Assembly (NCBI RefSeq): GCF_030819275.1
Contig: NZ_JAUTBL010000001.1
Location: forward strand, 310,001-374,000
From: Agrobacterium larrymoorei
GTDB taxonomy: Bacteria; Pseudomonadota; Alphaproteobacteria; Rhizobiales; Rhizobiaceae
Reading direction: 5' to 3'
Length of the DNA: 64,000 nucleotides
Below, piece after piece: positions 14,762-24,994 of the stretch. Both the position numbers and the translations under genes were made by a program. A model generated the notes under the pieces. The model had not been told where the DNA came from and did no database searches. It saw nothing but the letters and a program-made list of their open reading frames with translations. How positions within the stretch are numbered: the stretch's first letter is position 1; every line of letters starts with the position of its first letter.

Positions 14762-15046
14762 ACACACGGGCGCTTTTAAACCACTGGTCATTCAGGATCA
14801 ACCGCGTTCTGAGAGCGGACGGCGTTCTGCCCGGAAATTTTACAGCATCGGGCCGAAAATCGGAATCGATTTTCGGAAAGCGCGGTGCATAGATTCAAAA
14901 GGTAGAACGTCCTTTGTACCTTCATGATGACGCAACCTCGCTCTACCGAAACATAAGAGCCTTCACCAACAGAAAAAGCTAAAGCCACGCTTGAACGGAA
15001 AGCACGAAGCATATTCTATCGCGGCAACAGTGAGGAGACACGCATC

Positions 15047-15187
15047 ATGAGCGACAACGTCATCAAGTTTCGCAAGCCGCAACCGCCCAAGCAGCCACGT
15101 CCCGGCCAGAGCAAGCTCCTGGCGGTGATCATCGGCGTCGTCGCGCTATGCGCTTTGATCTGGCTTCACTTCCAATATGGAGTGTGA
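15047..15187 (+). CDS. 46-residue single-TM protein
   Basis: ATG at 15047 preceded by GAGGAG. A basic, proline-rich N-terminus (VIKFRKPQPPKQPRPGQ) is followed by one membrane segment (about residues 24-41). I take it to be a small conserved rhizobial membrane protein; function unknown. Stands alone between tRNA genes. Confidence 0.65.
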   Translation: MSDNVIKFRKPQPPKQPRPGQSKLLAVIIGVVALCALIWLHFQYGV

Positions 15188-15443
15188 GGCCGACTATCTG
15201 GATTTGGGGCGGGAAGCATGTCCATCACAGCGGCAGCTATCGTAGGAGATGAGGTCGAACTGACGCTCAGGCGCAACCTAAAGCGCAATCCTCTGCGCTT
15301 TTAAAATCAGATTGCTGGACGTTGTGCATAGTGGATCGGTGAGCACAGAAACATAAGCTCAACTCCCACAGAACTGTCACAAGCACAATTTTGAATGATG
15401 GGTAAGAAACGACAATATCAAGACAAATCAACTATTTGTCGAA

Positions 15444-15520
<77 letters not shown>

Positions 15521-15769
15521 CCGATGTCGTGAGCGGGGAGATACACGGTTAGTGCACACCCTGCAACAGCTAAAATCACCTTTTCGTTTGTTTTTTCTCA
15601 ATCGGCACCCACGGACGGGATCGAGGATGGGATGCGAGCGGCGGTAAGATTACGAAGTTTTCACTTCACCTACCCCTCTCGCTGTGCCAAGCGGTCCCAT
15701 AGACGTATTTTAGCAGTTGCAGTGACTTGCTCAGATAGCCACCTATCAAGGCAAACTTTGCAATCTCTC

Positions 15770-17078
15770 ATGATGGGAATGAACAATTTGGACGCCAGCA
15801 CCGACAAACCGAACAGCCAGGAAGCGAAGCCCGATCTTCGGGACATTCTGGCATCTTCGAAAACCGGGAAGAAAAAGTCGAGGCGTTCGCTCTATGTCGT
15901 TCTCGCGCTGCTGATGATTGCTGGCGCGGCAGCCTACTACTACGTCTTTGCTGGCGCCAGCGTCGCCTATAGCTACACGACACAGGAAGCGAAGCGCGGC
16001 GATCTCTCCCGTGATCGTCACATCTACCGGCTCTGTACAGCCCACCGACCAGGTGGATATTTCGAGTGAACTGTCCGGTACGATCCGCAAGGTCAATGTG
16101 ACGTTCAATACGCCCGTCAAAGCAGGAGACGTCCTGGCGGAGCTCGACACCAACAAACTGGAGGCGGATGTGCAGAGCGCGCGGGCCAAGCTCGCATCCG
16201 CGAAAGCCAATGTCGCGAAGGCGAAGGCGGATCTCGGTTCGGCCAATACCTCGCTTGAGCGGTTGAGATCGCTGGTGCAGAACCGCGTCTCAAGCCAGCA
16301 GGACCTCGATGCGGCACAGTTCAACCGGGATGCGGCGGCGGCGACGCTGGAAGTCAATGAGGCCACTGTGCTTTCCTCCGAGGCTGATCTGCGGCTTGCG
16401 GAAGTCAATCTCAGCAAGGCGAAGATCGTTTCTCCGATCGATGGCGTGATCCTGACGCGCGATGTCGATCCCGGTGCGACAGTGGCATCGTCTTTGAATG
16501 CGCCGGTGCTCTTCACCATCGCCGGAGACCTGCGCCGTATGGAGTTGCAGGTCTCGATCGATGAGGCGGATGTCGGCAAGGTGGAGAGTGGTCAGGAGGC
16601 CACCTTCAATGTGGATGCCTATCCCGAGCGGCGTTTTCCGGCGAAAATCGAAACCGTTCGTTTTGCTTCGGAAACGGTCTCCAACGTCGTGACCTACAAG
16701 GGTATTCTGACGGTCGACAATGCAGAACTCCTATTGCGCCCCGGCATGACGGCAACCGCCAATATCGTGGTCGAACATGTGAAGGATGCACTGCTGGTGC
16801 CCAACGCCGCCCTGCGCTACACCCCACCGCGGGAGAATGCGTCGCGCGGTGGTGGGCTGATGGGCCTGTTCCGCCCTCCCCGCATGAACCGCTCGCGCGG
16901 CGCCGGTGCCGAACAGGCCGCTGCGGGCAAGCGTCAGGTCTGGGTGCTGCGCAACGGCACGCCCGTCAGCGTTTCGGTCCAGGCAGGCTCCACCGATGGC
17001 CAGTTCACTGCTGTGACCTCGGACGCGCTGAAGGCGGGAGACCAGGTGATCACCGACGCAACCCAACGCAGCAGCTAG
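15770..17078 (+). pseudogene. MacA/HlyD-type efflux adaptor with a frameshift
   Basis: The N-terminal part (basic start, one membrane anchor, then YTTQEAKRGDLS) is read in one frame from about 15,770; the rest (SPVIVTSTGSVQPTDQVDIS onward, with coiled-coil hairpin, lipoyl and beta-barrel domains, to 17,078) is one base out of register. The join is at CTCTCCCGTG near 16,009-16,016, where removing one C restores the expected family sequence DLSVIVTSTG. The whole would be about 435 residues, the size of a periplasmic adaptor linking an ABC permease to an outer-membrane channel. Followed by its ATPase and permease genes, which are intact, so either a recent mutation or a base error in the sequence. 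Confidence 0.8.
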
Positions 17079-17092
17079 GCGGGAGTAGAAGC

Positions 17093-17815
17093 ATGAGCGC
17101 ACCGCCTCTGATCGAATTCCGCGATGTCGTGAAGCAATATGGCAAGGGCGAAGCGGCCATTCGGGCACTGGATGGCGTCAGCCTGTCAATCAAGGAACAC
17201 GAATTCGTCGCTATCATGGGACCGTCCGGGTCAGGCAAGTCGACCTCGATGAACATCATTGGCTGCCTGGATACGCCAACTGCCGGGGAATACTTGTTTC
17301 AAGGCGTGCCGACCAGCGGTTTTGACAATGAGCACCTGACGCTGCTTCGCCGCCACATGCTGGGCTTCGTGTTTCAGGGCTTCAACCTGCTGTCGCGCAC
17401 CTCGGCTGTCGAGAATGTCGAACTGCCTTTGATCTATCGCGGCATGAAGTCCGGTGAACGGCGCGCGCTTGCCATGGAGGCCTTGGCGCAAGTCGGGCTG
17501 AAGGGGCGCGAGCACCACACCACGCAGGAGCTTTCCGGCGGGCAGCAGCAGCGTGTGGCAATTGCCCGTGCCATCGTCACCAAGCCGGCCTTGCTTCTTG
17601 CCGACGAACCGACAGGCAATCTCGACACCAAAACCAGCATCGAGATCATGGACCTGATCACCTCGCTCAATCGCGATCGCGGCATTACCGTCGTGATGGT
17701 GACCCATGAAGAAGATATCGCCGCCCACGCCAAGCGCCTGCTGCGCTTCGTCGATGGCCGTCTGGGTTCGGACAGCGCCGTCGAGCGTAAAAGGGAGGCC
17801 ACCGATGTTCTTTGA
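17093..17815 (+). CDS. MacB-type ABC transporter ATP-binding protein
   Basis: 240 residues. Walker [10 protein letters not shown], signature [14 protein letters not shown], Walker [13 protein letters not shown] and the switch histidine in VTHEED are all present. It belongs to the LolD/MacB group, in which ATP hydrolysis drives a mechanotransmission permease. Lies 14 bases after the adaptor gene and overlaps the permease gene by 11 bases, so all three form one export operon. Substrate unknown; macrolides, peptides or lipoproteins are known for relatives. Confidence 0.93.
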   Translation: MSAPPLIEFRDVVKQYGKGEAAIRALDGVSLSIKEHEFVAIMGPSGSGKSTSMNIIGCLDTPTAGEYLFQGVPTSGFDNEHLTLLRRHMLGFVFQGFNLLSRTSAVENVELPLIYRGMKSGERRALAMEALAQVGLKGREHHTTQELSGGQQQRVAIARAIVTKPALLLADEPTGNLDTKTSIEIMDLITSLNRDRGITVVMVTHEEDIAAHAKRLLRFVDGRLGSDSAVERKREATDVL

Positions 17816-19013
17816 GACCGTCAGGCTCGCCATGCGTGCCATCAGCCGCAATATGCTGCGCTCCTTCCTTACCGTGCTCGGCGTCGTTATCGGTGTGGCC
17901 GCGGTCATCGCCATGGTCACCATTGGCAATGGCACGACGGAGCAGGTAAAGTCGGAGCTTTCTCGCCTCGGCACCAACATGCTTTTCGTCAGGCCCGGCC
18001 AGTTCGGCCCTGGCCGCGCCAGTGTCGATGCCAAACGCTTCACTGATAGCGACGTGCAGGCCATCCGCGACCAGATCAGCGGTGTGCGGGCTGTCGCGCC
18101 GTTGAACCGGTCATCTGCGGCAACGGTCATTTATGGCGGCAAGAACCACCAGACGAGCGTCGTCGGCACCACCAACGACTATCTGATCGCGCAGGACTGG
18201 ACGATAGCGCTAGGCCGCGAGTTTCTGCCCGCTGAAGACCGAGGCGGACAGATCGGCTGCATCATCGGTGAAACCGTTCGACAGGAGTTGTTCGGATCGT
18301 CCGATCCGGTGGGACAGACGATCCGCGTCAGCAACATCTCCTGCCCGGTCATCGCTGTTCTGGGGCGTAAAGGGCAATCAGGTCTTGGCGATGATCAGGA
18401 TGACACCGTGATCATGCCGCTGAAAATTCATCAGCGCCGCATTGGCGGCACGACGACGATTTCCTCCATCATGGTCTCCGCCCAGGATGGAGTCTCGACT
18501 GCAAAAGTGCAGTCCGACCTGGAAAATCTGCTGCGCGAGCGCCGGCGCATCGGGCTTGGCCGCCAGGACGATTTCACTGTCAACGACATGGCGCAGATCG
18601 CCTCTGCCATGACCGGTACCACCACCCTTTTGACGGGGTTGCTCGGCGCTGTCGCCGCCGTCAGTCTTCTGGTGGGCGGGATCGGCATCATGAACATCAT
18701 GCTGGTTTCGGTCACGGAACGAACGCGCGAGATCGGCATCCGGCTCGCCATCGGCGCGCTGGAAAAACAGGTGCTCACACAATTCCTCGTCGAGGCCGTC
18801 ATGCTGTCGGCCTTCGGTGGGACAGCGGGGATTTTGACAGGCCTTGGACTGGCCTATGGCGTCGTCAGCTTCCTTGGCGTGCCCTTTGTCACCAGCCCGG
18901 CAATCATTGCCATTGCCTTTGCCTTCTCGGCCGCCATTGGCGTCGTGTTCGGCTACTTTCCCGCCCGCCGCGCCGCAAGCCTCAGCCCGATCGAGGCGTT
19001 GCGCCACGAGTGA
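17805..19013 (+). CDS. MacB-type ABC transporter permease
   Basis: 402 residues from the ATG at 17805 (GGGAGG upstream). One membrane segment near the N-terminus ([19 protein letters not shown]), a large periplasmic MacB-like domain (about 50-270), then three C-terminal membrane segments of the FtsX core. The ATPase is a separate protein here, unlike E. coli MacB where it is fused. With the frameshifted adaptor upstream it would form a tripartite exporter. Confidence 0.92.
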   Translation: MFFETVRLAMRAISRNMLRSFLTVLGVVIGVAAVIAMVTIGNGTTEQVKSELSRLGTNMLFVRPGQFGPGRASVDAKRFTDSDVQAIRDQISGVRAVAPLNRSSAATVIYGGKNHQTSVVGTTNDYLIAQDWTIALGREFLPAEDRGGQIGCIIGETVRQELFGSSDPVGQTIRVSNISCPVIAVLGRKGQSGLGDDQDDTVIMPLKIHQRRIGGTTTISSIMVSAQDGVSTAKVQSDLENLLRERRRIGLGRQDDFTVNDMAQIASAMTGTTTLLTGLLGAVAAVSLLVGGIGIMNIMLVSVTERTREIGIRLAIGALEKQVLTQFLVEAVMLSAFGGTAGILTGLGLAYGVVSFLGVPFVTSPAIIAIAFAFSAAIGVVFGYFPARRAASLSPIEALRHE

Positions 19014-19086
19014 CGTGCCTGTCAAACTTGCGAAAGCGCCTCACACTCTCCATATGGAAACGAATGAGAGATGAGGGAGTTGGACC

Positions 19087-19569
19087 GTGAGCGTTGCCTT
19101 TGTAAAGGAAGAAAGTGCGGAGACCGCAGCGGAGACCCAGCTGCCGGATCGCCCGATCTCTCAACATCCCAATCTCGTCACCGAAGCGGGTCTCAAGGCG
19201 CTTGAAGACCAGATGAAGGCTGCCCGTGCCGCGCACGAAGCTGCCAACGCGGTTGAGGATATCAACGAACGCAGACGCCAGACCGCGCCACACCTGCGCG
19301 ATATCCGGTATCTGGCCGAGCGCTTGCGCACGGCGCAGGTGATGCCCGCACCCGAGAGCAACGACATCGTCTCGTTTGGCAGCACCGTGACCTTCACGCG
19401 CGAAGATGGACGCGTGCAATCCTACCGTATCGTCGGCGAAGACGAGGCAGACCCCAAGGCCGGGTCTATCTCCTACGTATCTCCTGTCGCTCGCGCTTTG
19501 AATGGCAAAGCCGTTGGCGATATCGCCACTGTCAGCGGGCAAGAGTTGGAAATTACCGCCATTCAATAA
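19087..19569 (+). CDS. GreA/GreB-family transcription factor
   Basis: 160 residues from a GTG at 19087. An N-terminal coiled coil (about 30-80) is followed by the FKBP-like domain with NDIVSFGSTVTF, GEDEADPKAGSISYVSPVARAL and GKAVGD. Gre factors insert the coil into the RNA polymerase secondary channel and stimulate cleavage of backtracked RNA. The N-terminal extension and divergent coil tip suggest a paralogue rather than the main housekeeping GreA, hence no symbol. Confidence 0.85.
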   Translation: MSVAFVKEESAETAAETQLPDRPISQHPNLVTEAGLKALEDQMKAARAAHEAANAVEDINERRRQTAPHLRDIRYLAERLRTAQVMPAPESNDIVSFGSTVTFTREDGRVQSYRIVGEDEADPKAGSISYVSPVARALNGKAVGDIATVSGQELEITAIQ

Positions 19570-19643
19570 GCCGCCAGTTGCAGGAGGTCAAAATAACGGG
19601 TAACTGCCGAGTGACTTGACTTTCAGCAAAAGGTTTACTGCGC

Positions 19644-20579
19644 ATGGCGGTGGAATTCCTCGTCACTCATTCCGGCGGCTTCCACGCCGATGAACTGCTT
19701 TCCAGCGTCATTCTCACCCGGCTTTATCCAATTGCCAAGATCGTTCGCAGCCGCGCGCCGGAGTGGATCACGCCAGCGCAAGACCGGATCATCTATGATG
19801 TCGGTGGCGCTTATGATGCACAGGCACACATCTTCGATCACCACCAGCGCGGCGCGCCTCTGCGTGACGACGGCCAGCCCTACAGCTCATTTGGGCTCGT
19901 GTGGAAACATTACGGTCGTGATTATCTGGCAGCGCTTAACGTTCCTGCCGCCGATATCGAAGACGTTCACGCGTCTTTCGACAAGAGCTTCGTGCTGCCG
20001 ATCGACCTTACGGACAATGGCGCTCTGAGCCCTGCGATTGCCGGAGAACTCGCCGGTCTGACCTTGCCGTCGCTCTTGGAAACGCTGAAGCCCTCATTCG
20101 ACAACCGTGAACCGGGCGCTGACGACGCAGCCTTCCACAACGCGCTGGCGATCGCTCGCGCCTTTGTTGAAGCGGGGATCGAGAAGAAGGCCGCAAAGCT
20201 CAGGGCAGAGACGCTCGTTCTGAAAGCCATAGAACAAACCGGCGAAAGCCGTATTCTGGAATTGCCGATCGGGATGCCCTTCCGCCCCGCAATCGTCAAG
20301 GCCGGCGCCGACCACCTCCTATTCGTCGTTCATCCGCGTGACAAGGATTGGTGCGTCACAGGCATCCGCCGCGCCGAAGAAGGCTTCGAACTTCGCGCCG
20401 ATTTGCCTGTTTCCTGGGCGGGTTTGACCAATAGCGATCTGGAGCGGGCGAGCGGCGTCGAAGGCGCAACGTTCTGTCACAATGGCCGCTTCATCGCCGC
20501 CGCCAAGACACGAGAAGCCGCAATGACGATGGCTGAGATCGCCACGCAGGAAGCCCTCTTAGAGCGGCAATCCGCTTGA
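19644..20579 (+). CDS. MYG1-family metal-dependent protein
   Basis: 311 residues, the usual size. Family motifs: THSGGFHADELLS at the start, YDVGG, FDHHQRG and SSFGLVWKHYG. These belong to the DHH-like metal-binding core; the eukaryotic MYG1 is reported to be a 3'-5' exoribonuclease. The bacterial role is not established. Ends facing sufA with a shared hairpin between. Confidence 0.88.
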   Translation: MAVEFLVTHSGGFHADELLSSVILTRLYPIAKIVRSRAPEWITPAQDRIIYDVGGAYDAQAHIFDHHQRGAPLRDDGQPYSSFGLVWKHYGRDYLAALNVPAADIEDVHASFDKSFVLPIDLTDNGALSPAIAGELAGLTLPSLLETLKPSFDNREPGADDAAFHNALAIARAFVEAGIEKKAAKLRAETLVLKAIEQTGESRILELPIGMPFRPAIVKAGADHLLFVVHPRDKDWCVTGIRRAEEGFELRADLPVSWAGLTNSDLERASGVEGATFCHNGRFIAAAKTREAAMTMAEIATQEALLERQSA

Positions 20580-20605
20580 ATATCTTTTCTGGAAAATGAA
20601 ATAAC

Positions 20606-20629
20606 GCGGTGCTTGACGACAAGCACCGC
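20606..20629. terminator. Bidirectional hairpin between MYG1 and sufA
   Basis: GCGGTGCTTG (20606-20615) pairs perfectly with CAAGCACCGC (20620-20629) over ACGA. Shared by two convergent genes. Confidence 0.6.
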
Positions 20630-20647
20630 AATGCCGTTGGGCGGAGA

Positions 20648-21041
20648 TCAGGCGTTTTCTGCTGCCTCACGCTGCTTGGCGAGTGCTGCAAGATCTGCCG
20701 CCTTCAGCTCGACGGATTCACCGCAGCCGCAAGCCGAGGTCTGGTTCGGATTATTGAACGTAAAGCCGGAGCGCATCTTGGTGACTTCAAAGTCCATCTG
20801 CGTGCCGAGGAGATAAAGAACCGCGGACGGCTGGACCCAGACCTTCGCGCCGTCATGCTCGATCAGATCGTCCTTGGCATCAGGCTGCGTTACGAGATCG
20901 ATGGTGTACTCCATCCCCGCGCAGCCGCCCTTCTTGATACCGACGCGCACGCCTTTAGCATCAGGACCTGAATTTTCGACGATCGCTTTGACACGAGAGG
21001 CGGCTGCCTTCCTCCGTCATGGTCATCACTGCAAAGCCCAT
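20648..21041 (-). pseudogene. sufA: SufA-type Fe-S scaffold/carrier with a frameshift
   Basis: The C-terminal 100 residues are a normal A-type carrier, with its three cysteine ligands in KKGGCAGM and SACGCGE. The expected N-terminus is found upstream in another frame: ATG at 21041 with AAGGAG before it, reading MGFAVMTMTEE; dropping one G in GAGGAAGGCAGC (about 21,005-21,012) joins it to AASRVKAIVENSGPDAKG. So the gene is complete but for one extra base. A-type carriers pass [4Fe-4S] or [2Fe-2S] clusters to target proteins. Last gene of the suf cluster. Either a real mutation or a base error. Confidence 0.85.
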
Positions 21042-21151
21042 AGGCTTGTCACTCCTTCGACAGTCGGGTTCAAGGCCCGATGTTTATGGATTTAAATCTA
21101 GTCTTACGTCGAGATGGTATCAAGAGCTGCCGATCGTCTAATCGACCGCAC

Positions 21152-21559
21152 TCAGTACCAGCCGACCGCAACCTGCGCTTCTTCCGACATGCGGTCTGGC
21201 GTCCATGGCGGATCGAAGGTCATTTCCACCGTCACGCCCGATACGCCCTCAACCGCACCGACCGCGTTTTCCACCCAGCCCGGCATTTCACCGGCCACCG
21301 GGCAGCCAGGTGCTGTCAGCGTCATGACGATCTTGACCATGCGGTCATCTTCGATGTCGATCTTGTAGACGAGCCCAAGCTCGAAGATGTCGGCCGGGAT
21401 CTCGGGATCATAGACGGTCTTCAGCGCGGCGATCACGTCGTCGCTGAGGCGCGCCAGTTCATCCGGCGAGATGCTGGAGGCCTTGGCAGGGACGGATGCA
21501 GCCTCTTCAGCAGGCGATTGTGCCAGATCCTGCGGCTGTTCAGTTGTATCGGTGCTCAT
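21152..21559 (-). CDS. SufT/DUF59 (MIP18-type) Fe-S assembly protein
   Basis: 135 residues from the ATG at 21559. An acidic, Gln/Ala/Pro-rich N-terminal tail is followed by the DUF59 domain with VYDPEIPADIFELGLVY and the TAPGCPVAGEMPGWV cysteine motif. DUF59 proteins in suf operons help mature Fe-S proteins. Lies 23 bases after sufS on the same strand and 110 bases before sufA, fitting the common rhizobial order sufS, sufT, sufA. Confidence 0.88.
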   Translation of the reverse strand: MSTDTTEQPQDLAQSPAEEAASVPAKASSISPDELARLSDDVIAALKTVYDPEIPADIFELGLVYKIDIEDDRMVKIVMTLTAPGCPVAGEMPGWVENAVGAVEGVSGVTVEMTFDPPWTPDRMSEEAQVAVGWY

Positions 21560-21582
21560 GGTCCTGATCCTCAATTCCGATC

Positions 21583-22836
21583 TCAGGCGAAGAATTTGCG
21601 GGCATAGTCGAGCGCTTCGGCCAGTGCATCCACTTCGGCGCGCGTGTTGTATAGCCCGAACGATGCTCGGCATGTGGAGGTCACGCCAAAGCGTTTCAAG
21701 AGTGGCATGGCGCAATGGGTGCCGGCACGGACGGCAACGCCGCGGCGGTCGATGACCATCGAGACATCATGGGCATGGATGCCTTCGAGCTCGAAGGAGA
21801 AGATGCCACCCTTGCCCGGTGCGTTGCCGATGATGCGCAGTGAGTTGATGTCACGCAGACGCTCAGCGGCGTAGGCGGCGAGATCTGCCTCATGCGCAGC
21901 GATCGCCGCACGCCCGAGATTGTCCATATAGTCCAGCGCGTAGCCAAGACCGATGGCCTGAACGATTGGCGGCGTGCCCGCCTCGAAACGATGTGGAGGC
22001 TCGTTATAGGTGATCTCATCCTCAGACACGTCGAGGATCATTTCCCCGCCGCCCTGGAACGGGCGCATCTCTTTCAAGCGATCGGCCTTGCCATAGAGAA
22101 CCCCGATCCCGGATGGACCGTAGAGCTTGTGACCCGTCATCACATACCAGTCGCAATCGATGTCGCGGACATCGACCGGCATATGAACCGCACCCTGGCT
22201 GCCATCGATCAGCACGGGGATGCCGCGCTCATGGGCGATGCGGCAAATTTCCTTGACCGGCACGATGGTGCCGAGCGCATTGGACATATGGGTGATGGCA
22301 ACCAGCTTGGTGCGTTCCGTCAGGCTTTTTTCAAAAGCCTCAATGTGGAAAGCCCCCTCGTCGTCAACCGGCACCCAGACGAGCTTCGCGCCCTGGCGTT
22401 CGCGAATGAAGTGCCATGGCACGATATTGGAGTGGTGCTCCATGATCGAGATGACGATCTCATCGCCCTCGCCGATCTTCGGCATCCCGTAACCATAGGC
22501 GACCGTGTTGATCGCCTCAGTGGACGACTTGGTGAAGACGATTTCATCCACCGAGCCGGCATTCAGAAAGCGTCGCACCTTTTCGCGCGACGCTTCGTAC
22601 GCATCCGTCGCCGCATTGGAGAGGAAGTGCAGGCCGCGATGCACATTGGCGTACTCGTTCGAATAGGCATGCGACACCGCGTCGATGACCACCTGCGGCT
22701 TCTGTGCGGACGCACCATTGTCCAGATAGACAAGCGGCTTTCCATAGACATCGCGCGACAGGATCGGGAAATCCTTGCGCACGGCTTCAACGTCGTAGGG
22801 GGCTGCCGCGATGGCGCGTTCGCTATTATCAGGCAT
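21583..22836 (-). CDS. sufS: SufS cysteine desulfurase
   Basis: 417 residues. PLP-lysine motif MTGHKLYGPSGIG, and the short active-site cysteine loop RAGTHCAMPLL typical of group II desulfurases (the cysteine sits in a structured site and needs a sulfur acceptor). Removes sulfur from cysteine for cluster building. Start overlaps the sufD stop by eight bases. No sufE gene is in the window, so the acceptor must be elsewhere. Confidence 0.96.
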   Translation of the reverse strand: MPDNSERAIAAAPYDVEAVRKDFPILSRDVYGKPLVYLDNGASAQKPQVVIDAVSHAYSNEYANVHRGLHFLSNAATDAYEASREKVRRFLNAGSVDEIVFTKSSTEAINTVAYGYGMPKIGEGDEIVISIMEHHSNIVPWHFIRERQGAKLVWVPVDDEGAFHIEAFEKSLTERTKLVAITHMSNALGTIVPVKEICRIAHERGIPVLIDGSQGAVHMPVDVRDIDCDWYVMTGHKLYGPSGIGVLYGKADRLKEMRPFQGGGEMILDVSEDEITYNEPPHRFEAGTPPIVQAIGLGYALDYMDNLGRAAIAAHEADLAAYAAERLRDINSLRIIGNAPGKGGIFSFELEGIHAHDVSMVIDRRGVAVRAGTHCAMPLLKRFGVTSTCRASFGLYNTRAEVDALAEALDYARKFFA

Positions 22837-24106
22837 GAGCGTCCAGCCAGCTGGAGATGATGCCTTCCAGCGCCTCTACCAGCTTGTCATCTTCAAGTTC
22901 TTCGACAATCTCCGCAACGAATGCGTTGACCAGCATGGCACGCGCCTTCGCTCGGGGTACACCACGCGCCATCAGGTAGTAAAGGTGTACGTCGCTGATA
23001 TCGGCAACCGTCGCACCATGGCCGCACTGAACGTCGTCTGCGAAGATTTCAAGTTCAGGCTTTGCCGAAAACTCGCCTTCGTCGGACATCAGCAGCGTGT
23101 TGCACGCCATCTTTGCGTCGGTCTTCTGGGCATCGGGCGCAACCCGGATCATGCCTTGGAAGATACCCTTGGCGCGATCGAAAACGACGTTGCGGAAGAT
23201 TTCCGTCGATGTCGTGTTCGGCACATTGTGGCCGAGAACCATCGTCACATCGGTGTGGGTTTCACCACCGAGCAGATTGACGCCGCGCACCGAAAGATCG
23301 GTGCCCTCGCCTTCGACGTCGATGCGCAGTTCCTGGCGGACCAGCTTGCCACCGGCATTGATGATGAAGAGCCGAAGATTTGCCTCCGCACCAAGCTTGA
23401 TGCGCAGCTGAGCCAGATGCGTATCGGCCGCACCCTGCTGTTGCAGAAGGATGTAAGTGGCTTCCGCGCCGTCCTGAACCTCGAGATCGGTCACGTGCGA
23501 AACGAGCGCCGCTTCCGTCGCAACCGACAGATGACGCTCGATAATCGTAGCCTTCGATCCCTTGCCGAAGCGAACCGGCGAACGGGTGTGCACCTGCCCA
23601 GCGCCGTGGATGATCTGAAGCTCAAGCGGCTGCTCGATATCGGCCTCATCCGGTACAGTCACAGAATAACCATCCCGAACGAAGCTGCCATTCAGGCGGC
23701 CGATCATGTCGTCCTTGTCGGCGGCAACGAGTGCGGCGGCGGCTGTGCCGTCCAGAAGGCTCTCGGCATAGTTCCCGATTTCGAAACCGGCAATCTCGGC
23801 GTCCACGGCCTTGCCGTGGAGCAAATAGACCGCCTGAGAACCGGCAACAGCCGGATCACGCTTTTCGATCAGCGGCGCAGAAGCATCATCAGGAATGCTG
23901 CGCAGCAGGCTCTTCATATCGGTGTAGTGCCAAGCCTCGATACGGCGCGTGGGAAGACCGGCAGTCTTCAAATCGTCGAACAGCACGTCACGCGCAGCAA
24001 CGACATCGCCATTGCCGGGAAGCTCGCTGAACTTGGCCGTGAAGGCTTCCACCAGTGCGGTTTCCGCAGGTGTCAGCCGGTTTGTCGTTTGAATATTCAT
24101 GGACAT
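22829..24106 (-). CDS. sufD: SufD subunit of SufBCD scaffold
   Basis: 425 residues. Recognisable by the right-handed beta-helix core and the C-terminal MSDEGEFSAKPELEIFADDVQCGHGATV segment family pattern (DDVQCGHG visible), followed by the helical SufC-binding end. SufD pairs with SufB on a SufC dimer to assemble [4Fe-4S] clusters. 18 bases after sufC. Confidence 0.95.
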   Translation of the reverse strand: MSMNIQTTNRLTPAETALVEAFTAKFSELPGNGDVVAARDVLFDDLKTAGLPTRRIEAWHYTDMKSLLRSIPDDASAPLIEKRDPAVAGSQAVYLLHGKAVDAEIAGFEIGNYAESLLDGTAAAALVAADKDDMIGRLNGSFVRDGYSVTVPDEADIEQPLELQIIHGAGQVHTRSPVRFGKGSKATIIERHLSVATEAALVSHVTDLEVQDGAEATYILLQQQGAADTHLAQLRIKLGAEANLRLFIINAGGKLVRQELRIDVEGEGTDLSVRGVNLLGGETHTDVTMVLGHNVPNTTSTEIFRNVVFDRAKGIFQGMIRVAPDAQKTDAKMACNTLLMSDEGEFSAKPELEIFADDVQCGHGATVADISDVHLYYLMARGVPRAKARAMLVNAFVAEIVEELEDDKLVEALEGIISSWLDAHA

Positions 24107-24124
24107 GGTCTCCTGGCCCGTTGA

Positions 24125-24880
24125 TTAGGCCGCTTCACCGATGATGTCGGCGTAACCATTGTTTTCCAGTTCCAGCGCCAGTGACTTGTCGCCCGAACGG
24201 ATGATCTTGCCCTTGTAAAGGACATGGACGCTGTCCGGCACGATGTAATCGAGCAGGCGCTGATAATGGGTGATGACGACGGTCGCGCGGTCCGGAGACT
24301 TCAGCGCGTTGACGCCATCGGCAACGATCTTCAGCGCGTCGATGTCGAGGCCTGAGTCCGTTTCGTCCAGAACACAAAGCTTCGGCTCGAGCAGCGCCAT
24401 CTGCAAGATTTCCGCACGCTTCTTCTCACCGCCGGAGAAACCGACATTGAGCGGACGCTTCAGCATCTCCATGTCGATCTTCAGATCGCCAGCCGCTTCC
24501 TTCACCTTCTTGATAAAGTCGGGGGTGGTGAGTTCAGCCTCGCCGCGTGCTTTACGCTGCTCATTCATCGCAACCTTCAGGAACTGCATGGTCGCAACGC
24601 CTGGAATTTCGACCGGGTACTGGAAGGCAAGAAAGACACCCTTGGCGGCGCGTTCGGCAGCGTCAAGCTCCAGAATGCTCTCACCATTGTAGAGAATGTC
24701 GCCGGAGGTCACTTCGTAGTCTTCGCGGCCCGAAAGAATATAGGACAGCGTGGACTTGCCGGAGCCGTTTGGCCCCATGATGGCCGCGACTTCGCCGGCG
24801 GCAACCTTCAGGTTCAGACCCTTGATGATCTCGGTTTCGGTATCGGCGATCTTTGCGTGCAGGTCGATGATTTCAAGCAT
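24125..24880 (-). CDS. sufC: SufC ATPase of Fe-S assembly
   Basis: 251 residues. Walker A GPNGSGKST, signature FSGGEKKRAEILQ, Walker B LCVLDETDSGLDIDAL and the H-switch VVITHYQRLLDY. A soluble ABC ATPase that drives conformational change in SufBCD. Separated from sufB by a 510-base gap that holds an inserted GIY-YIG gene. Confidence 0.96.
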   Translation of the reverse strand: MLEIIDLHAKIADTETEIIKGLNLKVAAGEVAAIMGPNGSGKSTLSYILSGREDYEVTSGDILYNGESILELDAAERAAKGVFLAFQYPVEIPGVATMQFLKVAMNEQRKARGEAELTTPDFIKKVKEAAGDLKIDMEMLKRPLNVGFSGGEKKRAEILQMALLEPKLCVLDETDSGLDIDALKIVADGVNALKSPDRATVVITHYQRLLDYIVPDSVHVLYKGKIIRSGDKSLALELENNGYADIIGEAA

Positions 24881-24959
24881 GTTTCAATTCCTGTTCGTAG
24901 TGCGGCTTCAAGGACCGCCTCGGAGGCCGTTCTACCGGCTTAGCTCAACATTTACATCC

Positions 24960-24987
24960 GTCATCCTCGGGCCTGTCCCGAGGATCT
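24960..24987 (+). repeat. 28-bp palindromic repeat, copy 1
   Basis: CCTCGGGCCTGTCCCGAGG core within a 28-base unit; itself an imperfect palindrome. Matches copy 2 (reverse strand) at 27 of 28 positions. Confidence 0.9.
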
Positions 24988-24994
24988 AATCACG

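Noticed and set aside
14434..14892. 152-codon plus-strand frame over the tRNA-Arg(CCT) locus
   Set aside because: It is antisense to the tRNA exons and the group I intron; the structured RNA explains the sequence.
20606..20629. Treating the hairpin as part of a small RNA
   Set aside because: It lies between two convergent gene ends, where a shared terminator is the simpler reading.
22811..24124. 437-codon plus-strand frame
   Set aside because: Antisense shadow of sufD, caused by high GC at third codon positions.
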